This document shows positions 51,039 to 59,816 of a stretch of 64,000 bases of DNA, piece after piece. Made by a program: the position numbers and the translations under genes. The stretch is from Streptomyces seoulensis (GTDB lineage: Bacteria > Actinomycetota > Actinomycetes > Streptomycetales > Streptomycetaceae), in assembly GCF_004328625.1 (NCBI RefSeq), contig NZ_CP032229.1, positions 5,518,001 through 5,582,000 on the forward strand, given 5' to 3'. Under the pieces are notes generated by a model. It was not told the DNA's origin and ran no database searches. It saw only the letters and a list, made by a program, of their open reading frames with translations. How positions within the stretch are numbered: position 1 is the stretch's first letter; each line of letters starts with the position of its first letter.

Positions 51039-51126
51039 GGGTGCCTCGCATCCTCGACGATCAGATGTAAACACCAACCTTTCAGAGGGTGGAACAAATT
51101 CCGCGGATTGCCCGGAATGACGTAGA

Positions 51127-51879
51127 TCACGGCGCGCCGCTCAGACCCACGTCCAGTTCGTCGGTCTCCGTCCAGAAGCGGTCGTCCGCGTCCTGGAGAC
51201 GGGCGGCCGCGTGGCGGAGGTGGAGGCGGGCCGCGGACTGGGCGGCCTCGGGGTCGTGGGACTCCACGGCGGCCAGGATGGCGTGGTGCTCGGCGCGGAC
51301 CGCCTCCAGGAAGTCGGTGCGGCGGGCCTCGTTGGCGCGGGTGACCCGGATGCCGCCCCGGGCGACCTCGCCCAGGTAGCGGACCGTCTGGACGAGGACC
51401 GGGTTGCCGGTGGACTCCGCGATGGTGCGGTGGAAGGCGAGGTCCTCGTCCACGCCGTCACCGCCGGCGGCGACCGCCGTGTCCAGCGCGGCCAGCGCCA
51501 GCCGCATCCGGGCGATGTCGTCCGGCGTGGCACGTGTCGCGGCCAGGGCCGCCGCCTCGCCCTCCAAGGCCGCGCGGACCTCGACGATCTGGAGCACCTT
51601 GGACTTGGTGCCCGGTGATTCCGCCTCCAGGTCGAGCGGCCGGGTGCGCCGGGGCAGGACGAAGACCCCGAGGCCCTGGCGCGGCTCGACCAGGCCCGCG
51701 TTGCGCAGCCGGGACACCGCCTCGCGGACGACCGTACGGCTCACGCCCAGCTGCTTGACCAGCGCGACCTCGGTGGGCAGTTTGTCGCCCTCGGCGAGCC
51801 GCCCGGACTCGATCTCCTCCGCGAGTATCGCGGCGACCCGGTCCGCGAGCCGTATCGGACCGCTCACCTTGGAAAACAT
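51127..51879 (-). CDS. GntR/FCD-type regulator of the four-carbon acid sugar operon
   Basis: 250 residues. Winged helix at about 10-75 (LADRVAAILAEEIESGRLAEG, LPTEVALVKQLGVSRTVVREAVSRL) and an FCD effector domain with metal/ligand histidines (EDLAFHRTIAESTGNPVL, EHHAILAAVESHD, ARLHLRHAA). Starts ten bases after the end of denD, so it is the last gene of that operon and probably autoregulated. The palindrome CAGGTCAT/ATGACCTG before the first gene is its likely operator and an acid sugar its likely inducer. No family member here is proven to do so. Confidence 0.88.
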   Translation of the reverse strand: MFSKVSGPIRLADRVAAILAEEIESGRLAEGDKLPTEVALVKQLGVSRTVVREAVSRLRNAGLVEPRQGLGVFVLPRRTRPLDLEAESPGTKSKVLQIVEVRAALEGEAAALAATRATPDDIARMRLALAALDTAVAAGGDGVDEDLAFHRTIAESTGNPVLVQTVRYLGEVARGGIRVTRANEARRTDFLEAVRAEHHAILAAVESHDPEAAQSAARLHLRHAAARLQDADDRFWTETDELDVGLSGAP

Positions 51880-51889
51880 GCTTTTCAGT

Positions 51890-52936
51890 CTATCGACCGG
51901 CGTTCCGCGGCCCCGCCGCCGGCGCGGTGACGGCGGTCACCGCGTCGGCGTGGTCGGCCAGGTACTCCCGGACCACCGACTCGAAGTCCGGGTCGGCCGC
52001 CAGCCCGAGTGTGGCGGCGCGGGCGTTGTCGAAGTCGGCCGGCCAGGACCCCACGATGGCCTCCACGGCGGGCTCGGGCGCGACGGTCACGAGGTCCGCC
52101 ACGGCGTCCCCGGCCACCCGGCGAAGGGTCCGGAGCATCTCCGCGACCGAGACCGTCAGCGCGGGCAGGTTGACCGGGAGCCGGCCGTCGAGCTGACCGG
52201 GGCCCTCGCCGCGCTCCAGCTCCGCGACCCGGAGGATGCCCGTGACCGTGCGCCGGGGCGAGGCCAGCGCCACCCGCAGGGCGGGGTCGACCGGACAGAC
52301 GGCAGGCAGCCCGGCCAGCGGCTCCCGGACGACGCCGGACAGGAACCCCGAGGCAGCGGCGTTCGGCCGGCCCGGCCGCACCGACACGGTCATCAGCCGG
52401 GCCACCCGCCCGTCCACGAACCCCTTTCGCGTGTACTCGGCGACGAGCTGCTCGCAGACGAACTTCTGCACCCCGTAACTGGACCGCGGGGTCGGCAGCG
52501 TGGCCTCGCTGACCAGCTCCGGCAGCGGCAGCGCCGGGTCCGGGCCGTACACCGCGACACTGCTGGAGAACAGCAGCCGTACGACCGGACCCCCGGCGGC
52601 AGCTTGGGCGCGGGCCGCTTCCAGCAGCGTGCGTGTGGTGTCCACGTTGGCCGCCATGCCGAGATCGAAGTCGGCCTCGCACTCGGCCGACACGGCGGAG
52701 GCCAGATGGATCACCGCGTCCACCGGCTCGGCGAACAACTCGGCCAGCCGCTCGGTGAGATCACCCCGGACGACCTCCACCAGCGGATCGTCGGCAAGCG
52801 GCGACGCCTCCGGTGCGAACAGGTCGGCCAGCACGAGCCGTTCCACGGGCTCACCCCGGAACGTCCGCGTCTCCAGCAGCCGTTCGGCCACCTGGCGGCC
52901 CAGGAAGCCGAAACCACCGGTGATGACGATCCTCAT
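51890..52936 (-). CDS. denD: D-erythronate dehydrogenase-like epimerase-family protein
   Basis: 348-residue extended SDR. Nucleotide motif [24 protein letters not shown] and the catalytic Tyr/Lys in SSYGVQKF. This fold with an otnI, otnK and otnC neighbourhood is the DenD type, which oxidises D-erythronate to 2-oxo-tetronate with NAD. The ATG overlaps the otnI stop by four bases. C-terminal residues are Ala-rich. The assignment depends on the neighbourhood; alone it could be any NAD-dependent epimerase. Confidence 0.78.
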   Translation of the reverse strand: MRIVITGGFGFLGRQVAERLLETRTFRGEPVERLVLADLFAPEASPLADDPLVEVVRGDLTERLAELFAEPVDAVIHLASAVSAECEADFDLGMAANVDTTRTLLEAARAQAAAGGPVVRLLFSSSVAVYGPDPALPLPELVSEATLPTPRSSYGVQKFVCEQLVAEYTRKGFVDGRVARLMTVSVRPGRPNAAASGFLSGVVREPLAGLPAVCPVDPALRVALASPRRTVTGILRVAELERGEGPGQLDGRLPVNLPALTVSVAEMLRTLRRVAGDAVADLVTVAPEPAVEAIVGSWPADFDNARAATLGLAADPDFESVVREYLADHADAVTAVTAPAAGPRNAGR

Positions 52937-53715
52937 GCGTGTGCTCCTCGGTAGTCGCGCAGCCAGCCGAGCCCCTCGCTCGTCCCGGCACGGGGGCGGT
53001 ACTCGCAGCCGACCCACCCCTCGAAGGCCAACTCGTCTATTACGCCGAAGAGATGGCCGATGTTCAGTTCGCCCGCGTCGGGCTCCTGCCGGTCGGGCAC
53101 GCCGGCGATCTGGAGATGCCCCACCCTGCCGGTCGGCAGGTCCCGGCGCAGGGCCGTGGTGAGGTCGCCCTCGGTGATCTGGCAGTGGTAGAGGTCCAGT
53201 TGGACCTTGAGGTTGTCGGCCCCCAACTCCCTCAAGACAGCGTGCGCTTCGGCCTGCCGGTTAAGGAAGTACCCCGGCATGTCACGGTGGTTGATCGGTT
53301 CGATCAGGAGGTCCACCCCGGCTGCCCCGGCCCGCTCGGCGGCCCGGGCGAGGTTGCCGAGATAGGTGTCGCGGGCCGCCCCGGACGGCAGCAGCCCCGC
53401 CATCACATGCACCCGGGGACAGTCCAGCGCGACCGCGTACTCCAGCGCCCGCTCGATCCCGGCTCGGGTCTCGGACTCCCGGCCGGGCAGCGCGGCCGTA
53501 CCGCGCTCACCCGCGTCCCAGTCGCCGGGCGGGGCGTTGAACAGCACCTGCCGCAGGCCGTGTTCGTCCAGCAGGCGGCGCAGCTCGGCCGGGTGGTACG
53601 CGTACGGGAAGAGGTACTCGACGGCCTCGAAGCCGTCCGCGGCGGCCGCGGCGAAGCGGGCCGGGAAGGGGTGCTCGGTGTACATCATGGACAGGTTCGC
53701 TGCGAACCTCGGCAT
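52933..53715 (-). CDS. otnI: 2-Oxo-tetronate isomerase (hydroxypyruvate isomerase family)
   Basis: 260 residues, TIM barrel of the xylose isomerase-like family: [20 protein letters not shown] at the start, the metal-binding Glu in [29 protein letters not shown] and [14 protein letters not shown]. Hydroxypyruvate isomerase and OtnI share this form; the context selects OtnI, which converts 2-oxo- to 3-oxo-tetronate. ATG 53715 has GGGAG five bases upstream; ATG 53727 is less likely. Its end overlaps denD. Confidence 0.83.
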   Translation of the reverse strand: MPRFAANLSMMYTEHPFPARFAAAAADGFEAVEYLFPYAYHPAELRRLLDEHGLRQVLFNAPPGDWDAGERGTAALPGRESETRAGIERALEYAVALDCPRVHVMAGLLPSGAARDTYLGNLARAAERAGAAGVDLLIEPINHRDMPGYFLNRQAEAHAVLRELGADNLKVQLDLYHCQITEGDLTTALRRDLPTGRVGHLQIAGVPDRQEPDAGELNIGHLFGVIDELAFEGWVGCEYRPRAGTSEGLGWLRDYRGAHA

Positions 53716-53745
53716 GGTCACTCCCATGACGCCGGGGGGCGCCGG

Positions 53746-55050
53746 TCAGCGGTTGACGACGTCCTTCTTGGTGGTCAGTACGGCGGCGGCGCCCACGACG
53801 AGGCTGAACGCCAGCACGTACATCGGTATGGACGCCGAGCCGGTGCTGTCCCTCAGCGCGCCGATCATGTACGGGCTGGCGAAACCGGCCAGGTTGCCGA
53901 CCGAGTTGATCAGGGCGAGCCCGGCCGCGGCCGCCGTACCGCCCAGGAAGGCGGTGGGCAGCGACCAGAACAGCGGGGCGCAGGTCAGCACGCCGGCCGC
54001 CGCGAAGGACAGGGCGATCAGGGACAGCGCGGTCGAGCCCGACCAGGAGGCGGCCAGCGTGAAGCCGACGGCGCCCATGAGGCTGGGGACCACCAGATGC
54101 CAGCGGCGTTCCCGGCGCCGGTCGGCCGAGCGGCCGAACAGGTTCATCGCCACCAGGGCGGCCAGGAACGGCACCGAACTCAGCACGCCGATGGTCAGGT
54201 TGCCCTTGATGCCGGTGGACTCCACGAAGGTCGGCATCCAGAACGTCAGCGCGTACTGGCCCATGATGAAGCAGAAATAGATGAGGCTCATCAGCCACAC
54301 CTTGGGGTCGCGGAAGCCGTCCAGGACCTTGCCGTGCACGGTCCGGTGCGCCGCGTCCTCGGCGAGGGCCCGCTCCACGACGTCCTTCTCCTCGTCGCTG
54401 AGCCACTTCGCCTCCCGCACCCCGTTGTCCAGGTAGAACAGCGTGGCCACCCCGACCGCGAGGGCCGGCAGCGCCTCCAGCGCGAACATCCACTGCCACC
54501 CCTGCCAGCCGCCCGTGCCGTGGAAGGTGTCCAGGATCCAGCCGGAGAGCGGGTTGCCGAAGATGCCCGCCACCGGGATCGCCGACATGAACATCGCGAT
54601 CACGCGGGCCCTGCGGTGGGACGGGAACCAGTAGGTGCAGTACAGGATGACACCGGGGTAGAACCCGGCCTCGGCCGCGCCCAGCAGGAAGCGGAGCACG
54701 TAGAACGTCGTCTCGTCGGTGACGAACACGAACGCCGCCGAGACCACGCCCCAGCTGATCATGATCCGGGCTATCCAGGTGCGGGCGCCCACCCGCTGGA
54801 GCAGCAGGTTCGACGGGACCTCGAAGAGGAAGTACCCGATGAAGAACAGCCCGGCGCCCAGGCCGTACGACGCCTCGCTGAACCCCAGGTCCGTGGACAT
54901 CTGGAGTTTGGCGAAGCCCACGTTGACGCGGTCGAGGTAGAAGACGACGTAAGCGAGGACGAGGAAGGGGACGATGCGCCGGACGACCTTGCGGAAGACG
55001 GCGTTCTCGCGGGTGAGGTCGGCTTCGGCGGCGACCGTGGGGAGGGACAT
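53746..55050 (-). CDS. MFS transporter, anion:cation symporter (ACS) type
   Basis: 434 residues with twelve helices. FLVLAYVVFYLDRVNVGFAKL in the first helix and GYFLFEVPSNLLLQRVGARTW next are the hallmark of the ACS family (tartrate, hexuronate, phthalate carriers). The position between otnC and otnI points to uptake of L-threonate/D-erythronate. ATG 55050; 51 bases after otnC, 30 bases before otnI. Confidence 0.9.
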   Translation of the reverse strand: MSLPTVAAEADLTRENAVFRKVVRRIVPFLVLAYVVFYLDRVNVGFAKLQMSTDLGFSEASYGLGAGLFFIGYFLFEVPSNLLLQRVGARTWIARIMISWGVVSAAFVFVTDETTFYVLRFLLGAAEAGFYPGVILYCTYWFPSHRRARVIAMFMSAIPVAGIFGNPLSGWILDTFHGTGGWQGWQWMFALEALPALAVGVATLFYLDNGVREAKWLSDEEKDVVERALAEDAAHRTVHGKVLDGFRDPKVWLMSLIYFCFIMGQYALTFWMPTFVESTGIKGNLTIGVLSSVPFLAALVAMNLFGRSADRRRERRWHLVVPSLMGAVGFTLAASWSGSTALSLIALSFAAAGVLTCAPLFWSLPTAFLGGTAAAAGLALINSVGNLAGFASPYMIGALRDSTGSASIPMYVLAFSLVVGAAAVLTTKKDVVNR

Positions 55051-55101
55051 GGCGAATCCTTTGAGCGGCTCAGGGGGATTCTCGGGACGGGGGATCGGGG
55101 T

Positions 55102-55764
55102 TCACCAGCGGGCGCCGAACACAGACCGCAGTTCGGCGAGTTCGGGTTCCGCGAGCGGTGTGGGCCTGCGCTCGGTGAGCAGCCACAGGCGTGCCGTCTC
55201 CTCCAGTTCTTCGAGGACGGCGAGGGCGGAGGCCGCGTCGGGCCCCCAGACGACCGGGCCCAGCCGGTCGAGCAGCACGGCCCGGATCGGCGTACCGCGC
55301 GCCGCGCGTTCGGCGATGCGGGCGGTCACCAGATCGGCCACGCGCGGGTCGCCGGGCCGGTGGTAGGGGACGAGCGGGACGTGCCCGACCTTCATCACGT
55401 AGTACGGGGTGAGCGGCGGGAGCACGTCGTCCGCGCGCCACACCCCGCCCAGGGTCAGGCCGACGAGGTGCGTGGAGTGGGTGTGGACGATGAAGCGGGC
55501 GGTGGGATCGGCGGCGTAGACACGGCGGTGCAGGGTGAGGGTCTTGCTGGCGCGGTCTCCGGTGAGCTGCTCGCCCTCGGCGTCGACGAGGGCCAGCCGA
55601 CCGGGTTCGAGGAAGCCCAGGGCGGCGTCGGTCGGGGTGATCAGGTGGGAGTCGCCGATCCGGGCACTGATGTTGCCCGCGCTTGCGTGGACATAGCCCC
55701 GCGCGAACAGGCTCGTGCCCACCCGGACGATCTCGCACCGGGCCTCCTCCACCGGGTCGCTCAT
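55102..55764 (-). CDS. otnC: 3-Oxo-tetronate 4-phosphate decarboxylase (class II aldolase fold)
   Basis: 220 residues. Class II aldolase/adducin fold: ARGYVHASAGNISARI with the phosphate-binding loop, zinc ligands in FIVHTHSTHLVG (two His) and a third from VMKVGHVPLVPY. OtnC decarboxylates 3-oxo-tetronate 4-phosphate to dihydroxyacetone phosphate and CO2. The ATG overlaps the otnK stop by four bases, so translation is coupled. The branch of class II aldolases cannot be separated by eye; the neighbourhood is decisive. Confidence 0.85.
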   Translation of the reverse strand: MSDPVEEARCEIVRVGTSLFARGYVHASAGNISARIGDSHLITPTDAALGFLEPGRLALVDAEGEQLTGDRASKTLTLHRRVYAADPTARFIVHTHSTHLVGLTLGGVWRADDVLPPLTPYYVMKVGHVPLVPYHRPGDPRVADLVTARIAERAARGTPIRAVLLDRLGPVVWGPDAASALAVLEELEETARLWLLTERRPTPLAEPELAELRSVFGARW

Positions 55765-57038
55765 GCCGGCTCCAGCAGGGCGAACGCGGCGGAGAAGAAG
55801 TCGGGGCCGCCGAAGTTGCCGGACTTCAGGGCGATATGGAGCGTCTGCCCCTCGGGCAGGGTGGCCGCGCACCACGGCACGCCGGGATCGATCTGCGGGC
55901 CGATGCGGAGCCCGGTGATGCCGAGCGCCTTGACGACCGCGCCCGAGGTCTCGCCCCCGGCTACGACGAGTCGGCGCACCCCGCGCGCCACGAGTCCCCG
56001 CGCCACCTCGGCCAGGGCCCCCTCCACCAGCGCACCGGCCTCGGCGGCACCGAGCCTGCTCTGCACCCCGCGTACCGTCTCGGGGGCCTCGGTGGAGTAG
56101 ATCAGCACCGGCCCGTCGGCGAGGTGGGCCCCGGCGAAGGCCAGCGCCGACCCGGCCACGTCCTCACCGGCCGCGATGCGCAGGGGGTCCACGGCGAACG
56201 CGGGGCGCCCGGTGTCCAGGAAGGCGCGGACCTGGCCGTTCGTGGCCGTGGAGACCGAGCCGGAGATCACGGCCCGGTGTCCGGAGGCGGGCGGCAACTC
56301 GGCTGCCGCAGAGGATGGTTGAAGCCCCCAGTTCATCGGGAGCCCGATGGCCAGCCCCGAGCCGGCCGTCACCAGCGGCAGATCCCGCACGGCCTCGCCC
56401 AGCCGCACCAGGTCGTCGTTGGAGACCGCGTCCACGATCGCGAACGCGACGCCCTGGGAACGGAGTTCGGCGATGCGGGCCCGCACGGCACCGGCCCCGC
56501 CCGCGAGAACCGCGTGGTCGATGAGCCCGACCGGACGCGTGGTCTGCGCGCCCAGCACCTTGACCAGATTGGAGTCGGTCATGGGCGTCAGCGGATGGTC
56601 CCGCATGCCGCTCTCGCTCAACAGCACGTCCCCGACGAAGAGATGGCCCTTGAAGACGGTGCGCCCGTTGTCCGGGAACGCCGGGGTGGCCACCGTGAAG
56701 TCGGTGCCCAGCGCGTCCATCAGCGCCTCCGCGACCGGCCCGATGTTCCCGGCCGGGGTCGAGTCGAAGGTCGAGCAGTACTTGAAGTACACCTGCTCCG
56801 CCCCGGCACCCCGCAGCCACGCCAGCGCGCGCAGCGAGGCGGCCACTGCCTCCGCGACGGGCGCGGTACGGGACTTGAGCGCGATCACCACCGCGTCCGC
56901 GTCCGCCGCGAGGCCGTACCCGCCGTCCTCGGGGACGTCGATGAGCTGGACCACGCGCATCCCCGCGCGCACCAGGTTGTTCGCCAGGTCCGTGGCGCCG
57001 GTGAAGTCGTCGGCGATGGCGCCGAGCCGGATTCCCAT
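55761..57038 (-). CDS. otnK: 3-Oxo-tetronate kinase (four-carbon acid sugar kinase)
   Basis: 425 residues. The N-terminal ADDFTGATDLANNLV and the FKYCSTFDSTPAGNIGPVAEAL segment mark the DUF1537/OtnK family; the C-terminal nucleotide-binding part includes VVAGGETSGAVV and LKSGNFGGPDFF. It phosphorylates 3-oxo-tetronate with ATP. ATG 57038 is nine bases after GGAGG; the alternative at 57047 overlaps that site. It starts one base after the ltnD stop. Confidence 0.9.
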   Translation of the reverse strand: MGIRLGAIADDFTGATDLANNLVRAGMRVVQLIDVPEDGGYGLAADADAVVIALKSRTAPVAEAVAASLRALAWLRGAGAEQVYFKYCSTFDSTPAGNIGPVAEALMDALGTDFTVATPAFPDNGRTVFKGHLFVGDVLLSESGMRDHPLTPMTDSNLVKVLGAQTTRPVGLIDHAVLAGGAGAVRARIAELRSQGVAFAIVDAVSNDDLVRLGEAVRDLPLVTAGSGLAIGLPMNWGLQPSSAAAELPPASGHRAVISGSVSTATNGQVRAFLDTGRPAFAVDPLRIAAGEDVAGSALAFAGAHLADGPVLIYSTEAPETVRGVQSRLGAAEAGALVEGALAEVARGLVARGVRRLVVAGGETSGAVVKALGITGLRIGPQIDPGVPWCAATLPEGQTLHIALKSGNFGGPDFFSAAFALLEPA

Positions 57039-57039
57039 G

Positions 57040-57945
57040 TCAGCCATCCTCCGGCTTCGGCAGGTCGATCCCCGGGAAGATCTTGATCACCGCGCTGTCG
57101 TCCTCGCCGCCCAGCCCCGAGGCCGCCGCCTGGAGGAACATCTGGTGAGCGGTGGCGGCCAGCGGCAGCGGAAAGCGCTCCGGGCGGGCGGAGTCGAGCA
57201 CGATCCCGAGGTCCTTCACGAAGATGTCGACGGCCGACAGGGGCGTGTAGTCACCGGCCAGCACATGCGCCATGCGGTTCTCGAACATCCAGGAGTTGCC
57301 CGCACTGTGTGTGATCACCTCGTACAGCGTCTCGGCCGGGACGCCGGCCTTGATGCCCAGCGCCATCGCCTCGGCGGCAGCGGCGATGTGGACGCCCGCG
57401 AGCAGCTGGTTGATCACCTTGACCCGGGAGCCGAGCCCGGCCTCGTCGCCCAGCCGGTGCACGGTCGCGCTCATCGCCTCCAGCACCGGCCCGGCGAGCG
57501 CGTACGCCTCCGGGGCGCCGGAGGTCATCATGGCCAGCTCACCGGCCGCCGCGCGGACGGCGCCACCGGAGACCGGGGCGTCCAGGTAGAGAAGGCCCAA
57601 GTCGGCCAGTCGTGAGCCCAGTTCGGCCGACCAGACGGGGTCGACCGTGGAGCACATCACGAACACGGCACCCGGACGCAGCCGTCGGGCCGCGCCGTCC
57701 GCGCCGAACAACACCTGTTCGGTCTGGGCGGAGTTGACGACCACACTCACCAGAACATCGACGGTGGCCGCGAGTTCACCGGGGGAGGGGAAGGCGGTGC
57801 CGCCCTCGCGGGCGAAGCCGGTGGCCGGCCCGGGCCGCAGGTCGTGGACCCCGATGTCGTATCCCGCCGTCCGCAGGCTGCGGGCCATTCCGAGGCCCAT
57901 GGCTCCCAGTCCCACCACGCCCACACGGGGCTTCTGATCCGTCAC
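57040..57945 (-). CDS. ltnD: L-threonate dehydrogenase (beta-hydroxyacid dehydrogenase family)
   Basis: 301 residues. NAD motif VGVVGLGAMGLGMARSL, substrate loop DAPVSGGAVRAAAGELAMM and the catalytic Lys in SRVKVINQLLAGVHIA, typical of 3-hydroxyisobutyrate/L-threonate dehydrogenases. LtnD oxidises L-threonate to 2-oxo-tetronate. GTG 57945 (MTDQKPRV) has AAGGATG upstream; ATG 57954 is possible. First gene of the seven-gene leftward operon; the operator palindrome lies 57 bases before the start. Confidence 0.87.
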   Translation of the reverse strand: MTDQKPRVGVVGLGAMGLGMARSLRTAGYDIGVHDLRPGPATGFAREGGTAFPSPGELAATVDVLVSVVVNSAQTEQVLFGADGAARRLRPGAVFVMCSTVDPVWSAELGSRLADLGLLYLDAPVSGGAVRAAAGELAMMTSGAPEAYALAGPVLEAMSATVHRLGDEAGLGSRVKVINQLLAGVHIAAAAEAMALGIKAGVPAETLYEVITHSAGNSWMFENRMAHVLAGDYTPLSAVDIFVKDLGIVLDSARPERFPLPLAATAHQMFLQAAASGLGGEDDSAVIKIFPGIDLPKPEDG

Positions 57946-58001
57946 GCGCAACATCCTTGTCTCGCAGTGGCCACCCGGACGCCCTCGATGCCGTCGGCGG
58001 A

Positions 58002-58020
58002 CAGGTCATATGATGACCTG
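58002..58020 (-). promoter_or_regulatory. Palindromic operator before the four-carbon acid sugar operon
   Basis: Perfect eight-base arms CAGGTCAT and ATGACCTG around ATG. It is 57-75 bases upstream of ltnD, at a typical GntR-regulated promoter position. The regulator encoded at the operon end is the probable ligand; no second copy was seen elsewhere in the window. Confidence 0.55.
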
Positions 58021-58170
58021 ACGACAGCGATCGACGCACTGTGATGCCGGTCACACAAGGGGTGGTTCACCGACGCGGGATGATGGGGCGAGTGCCGGGC
58101 ATGAGGGTCCTCGGGGGTCCACCGGCCGTCCCGATCCGATCCGCGCAACGGCACCACTGGAGAATTCGCT

Positions 58171-59379
58171 GTGACCCTCGACGGCATACCGGTAGCTCTC
58201 GCACCCGACGGCGTCCCGGACGCCGATGCCCGCAAGCAGCGTCTGCGCCGCCGTTTGGAGCGGCTGATCGGCGTGGCCGCCACCGAGGGGAACGAGCTGA
58301 TCCCGCTGCGCAACGGCAGCGCCATCTTCCCCGCCATGCTCAAGGCCATCGGCTCGGCCAAGCACACGATCGACATGATGACCTTCGTGTACTGGCGCGG
58401 TCAGATCGCCCAGGACTTCGCCGCCGCCCTCGCCGACCGGGCGCGCGAGGGCGTACGGGTGCGGCTGCTGCTCGACGGGTTCGGCGCCAAGCAGATCGAG
58501 CCGGGGCTGCTGGACCTCATGGACGAGGCCGGCGTCCAGGTCGCCTGGTTCCGCAAGCCCGTGTGGCTCTCGCCCTTCAAGCAGAACCACCGCTGCCACC
58601 GCAAGGCCCTCATCGTGGACGAGGACACCGCCTTCACCGGCGGCGTCGGCATCGCGGAGGAGTGGTGCGGCGACGCCCGCAACCCGAGTGAGTGGCGCGA
58701 CACCCATGTCCAGGTGCGCGGACCGGCGGTCGACGGGATAGCCGCCGCCTTCGCCCAGAACTGGGCCGAGTGCCACGACGAACTGTTCGACGACCGCGAC
58801 CGCTTCACCGGGCACGAGCAGATCGGCGACTCGATCGTCCAGGTCGTGCGCGGCTCGGCCAGCATCGGCTGGCAGGACATGCAGACCCTGATCCGGGTCA
58901 TGCTCACCTCGGCGGAGGAACGGTTCCGCCTGGCCACGGCCTACTTCGCCCCCGACGACTACTTCATCGACCTGCTGTGCCGCACCGCCGAGCGGGGCGT
59001 CAAGGTGGAGATCCTGCTGCCCGGCCCGTACACCGACCAGCGGGCCTGCCAGCTCGCCGGACAGCACCACTACACCAGGCTGCTGCGCGCGGGCGTCGAG
59101 ATCCGGCAGTACCAGCCGACGATGATGCACGCCAAGATCATCACCGTGGACTCGGTGGCGGCCCTGATCGGCTCCACCAACTTCAACCGCCGCTCCATGG
59201 ACCACGACGAGGAGGTCATGCTCGCCGTGCTGGACGAGGAGTTCACCGCGGCGCTCGACCGCGACTACGACGCGGACCTGGAGCACAGCGTGGCCATCGA
59301 CCTCGCGAGATGGCGCCGAAGAGCCGCGTTCCAGCGGCTGAAGGAAGCCGCGGTCAGGCCCGTGAGACGCTTCCTGTGA
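58171..59379 (+). CDS. Phospholipase D-family/cardiolipin synthase-like protein
   Basis: 402 residues. Two HKD motifs are present: HRKALIVDEDTAFTGG and HAKIITVDSVAALIGSTN, each with the essential His, Lys and Asp. This is the arrangement of bacterial cardiolipin synthase (Cls) and related phosphatidyltransferases; no N-terminal membrane helix is seen, so it may be ClsB-like. GTG 58171 follows GGAGAATTCGCT. It is separate from the STAS gene by 41 bases and not evidently related. Confidence 0.88.
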   Translation: MTLDGIPVALAPDGVPDADARKQRLRRRLERLIGVAATEGNELIPLRNGSAIFPAMLKAIGSAKHTIDMMTFVYWRGQIAQDFAAALADRAREGVRVRLLLDGFGAKQIEPGLLDLMDEAGVQVAWFRKPVWLSPFKQNHRCHRKALIVDEDTAFTGGVGIAEEWCGDARNPSEWRDTHVQVRGPAVDGIAAAFAQNWAECHDELFDDRDRFTGHEQIGDSIVQVVRGSASIGWQDMQTLIRVMLTSAEERFRLATAYFAPDDYFIDLLCRTAERGVKVEILLPGPYTDQRACQLAGQHHYTRLLRAGVEIRQYQPTMMHAKIITVDSVAALIGSTNFNRRSMDHDEEVMLAVLDEEFTAALDRDYDADLEHSVAIDLARWRRRAAFQRLKEAAVRPVRRFL

Positions 59380-59420
59380 CGAAAGGCAGGCGGCGGTAGC
59401 CGAGTGGAAGGCAGCTGAGG

Positions 59421-59816
59421 GTGTTCTCGGTGGATGTGAGGCAGCACGCGCTGGGCGTGCTGTTCGTGCTGTGCGGTGAACTGGACTTCGACAGCGTGGT
59501 GCAGCTGCACGAGGCTGCCGACGCCGAACTGGACGGATCGACGGGGAGGCTGCCGGTGGTGGTCGACTGCGCCGCCCTGACCTTCTGCGACTCCTCCGGG
59601 ATCAGCGCCCTGCTCCGCATCTACCAGCGGCTCACCACCGAGCAGCGGAGCCTGCGCCTTGCGGCCGTACCCGCCTCGGTGTCACGTCTGTTCACCCTGA
59701 CAGGTTTGGACCAGCTCTTCTCCGTGCACAAGGACGCCGCTGAGGCGCTTGCCGCAGGCTCGGACGGACGCGGCGCCGCCTCGGCGGTCCAACAGAATGA
59801 GGAGCGGAGCGCATGA
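59421..59816 (+). CDS. STAS-domain anti-sigma factor antagonist
   Basis: 131 residues. SpoIIAA-like STAS fold (LFVLCGELDFDSVVQLHEAA) with the phosphorylatable serine in FCDSSGIS (Ser58/59). In partner switching, the antagonist is phosphorylated by an anti-sigma kinase and restored by a phosphatase. Its stop overlaps the phosphatase ATG by four bases (ATGA at 59813), so the two are made together. GTG 59421 is the start. C-terminal 25 residues are unstructured-looking. Confidence 0.9.
   Translation: MFSVDVRQHALGVLFVLCGELDFDSVVQLHEAADAELDGSTGRLPVVVDCAALTFCDSSGISALLRIYQRLTTEQRSLRLAAVPASVSRLFTLTGLDQLFSVHKDAAEALAAGSDGRGAASAVQQNEERSA

Noticed and set aside
52939..56100. Very long plus-strand open frame (over 1000 codons) across the four-carbon acid sugar operon
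   Set aside because: It is antisense to five genes with clear motifs and its translation is low-complexity; it results from high GC content.
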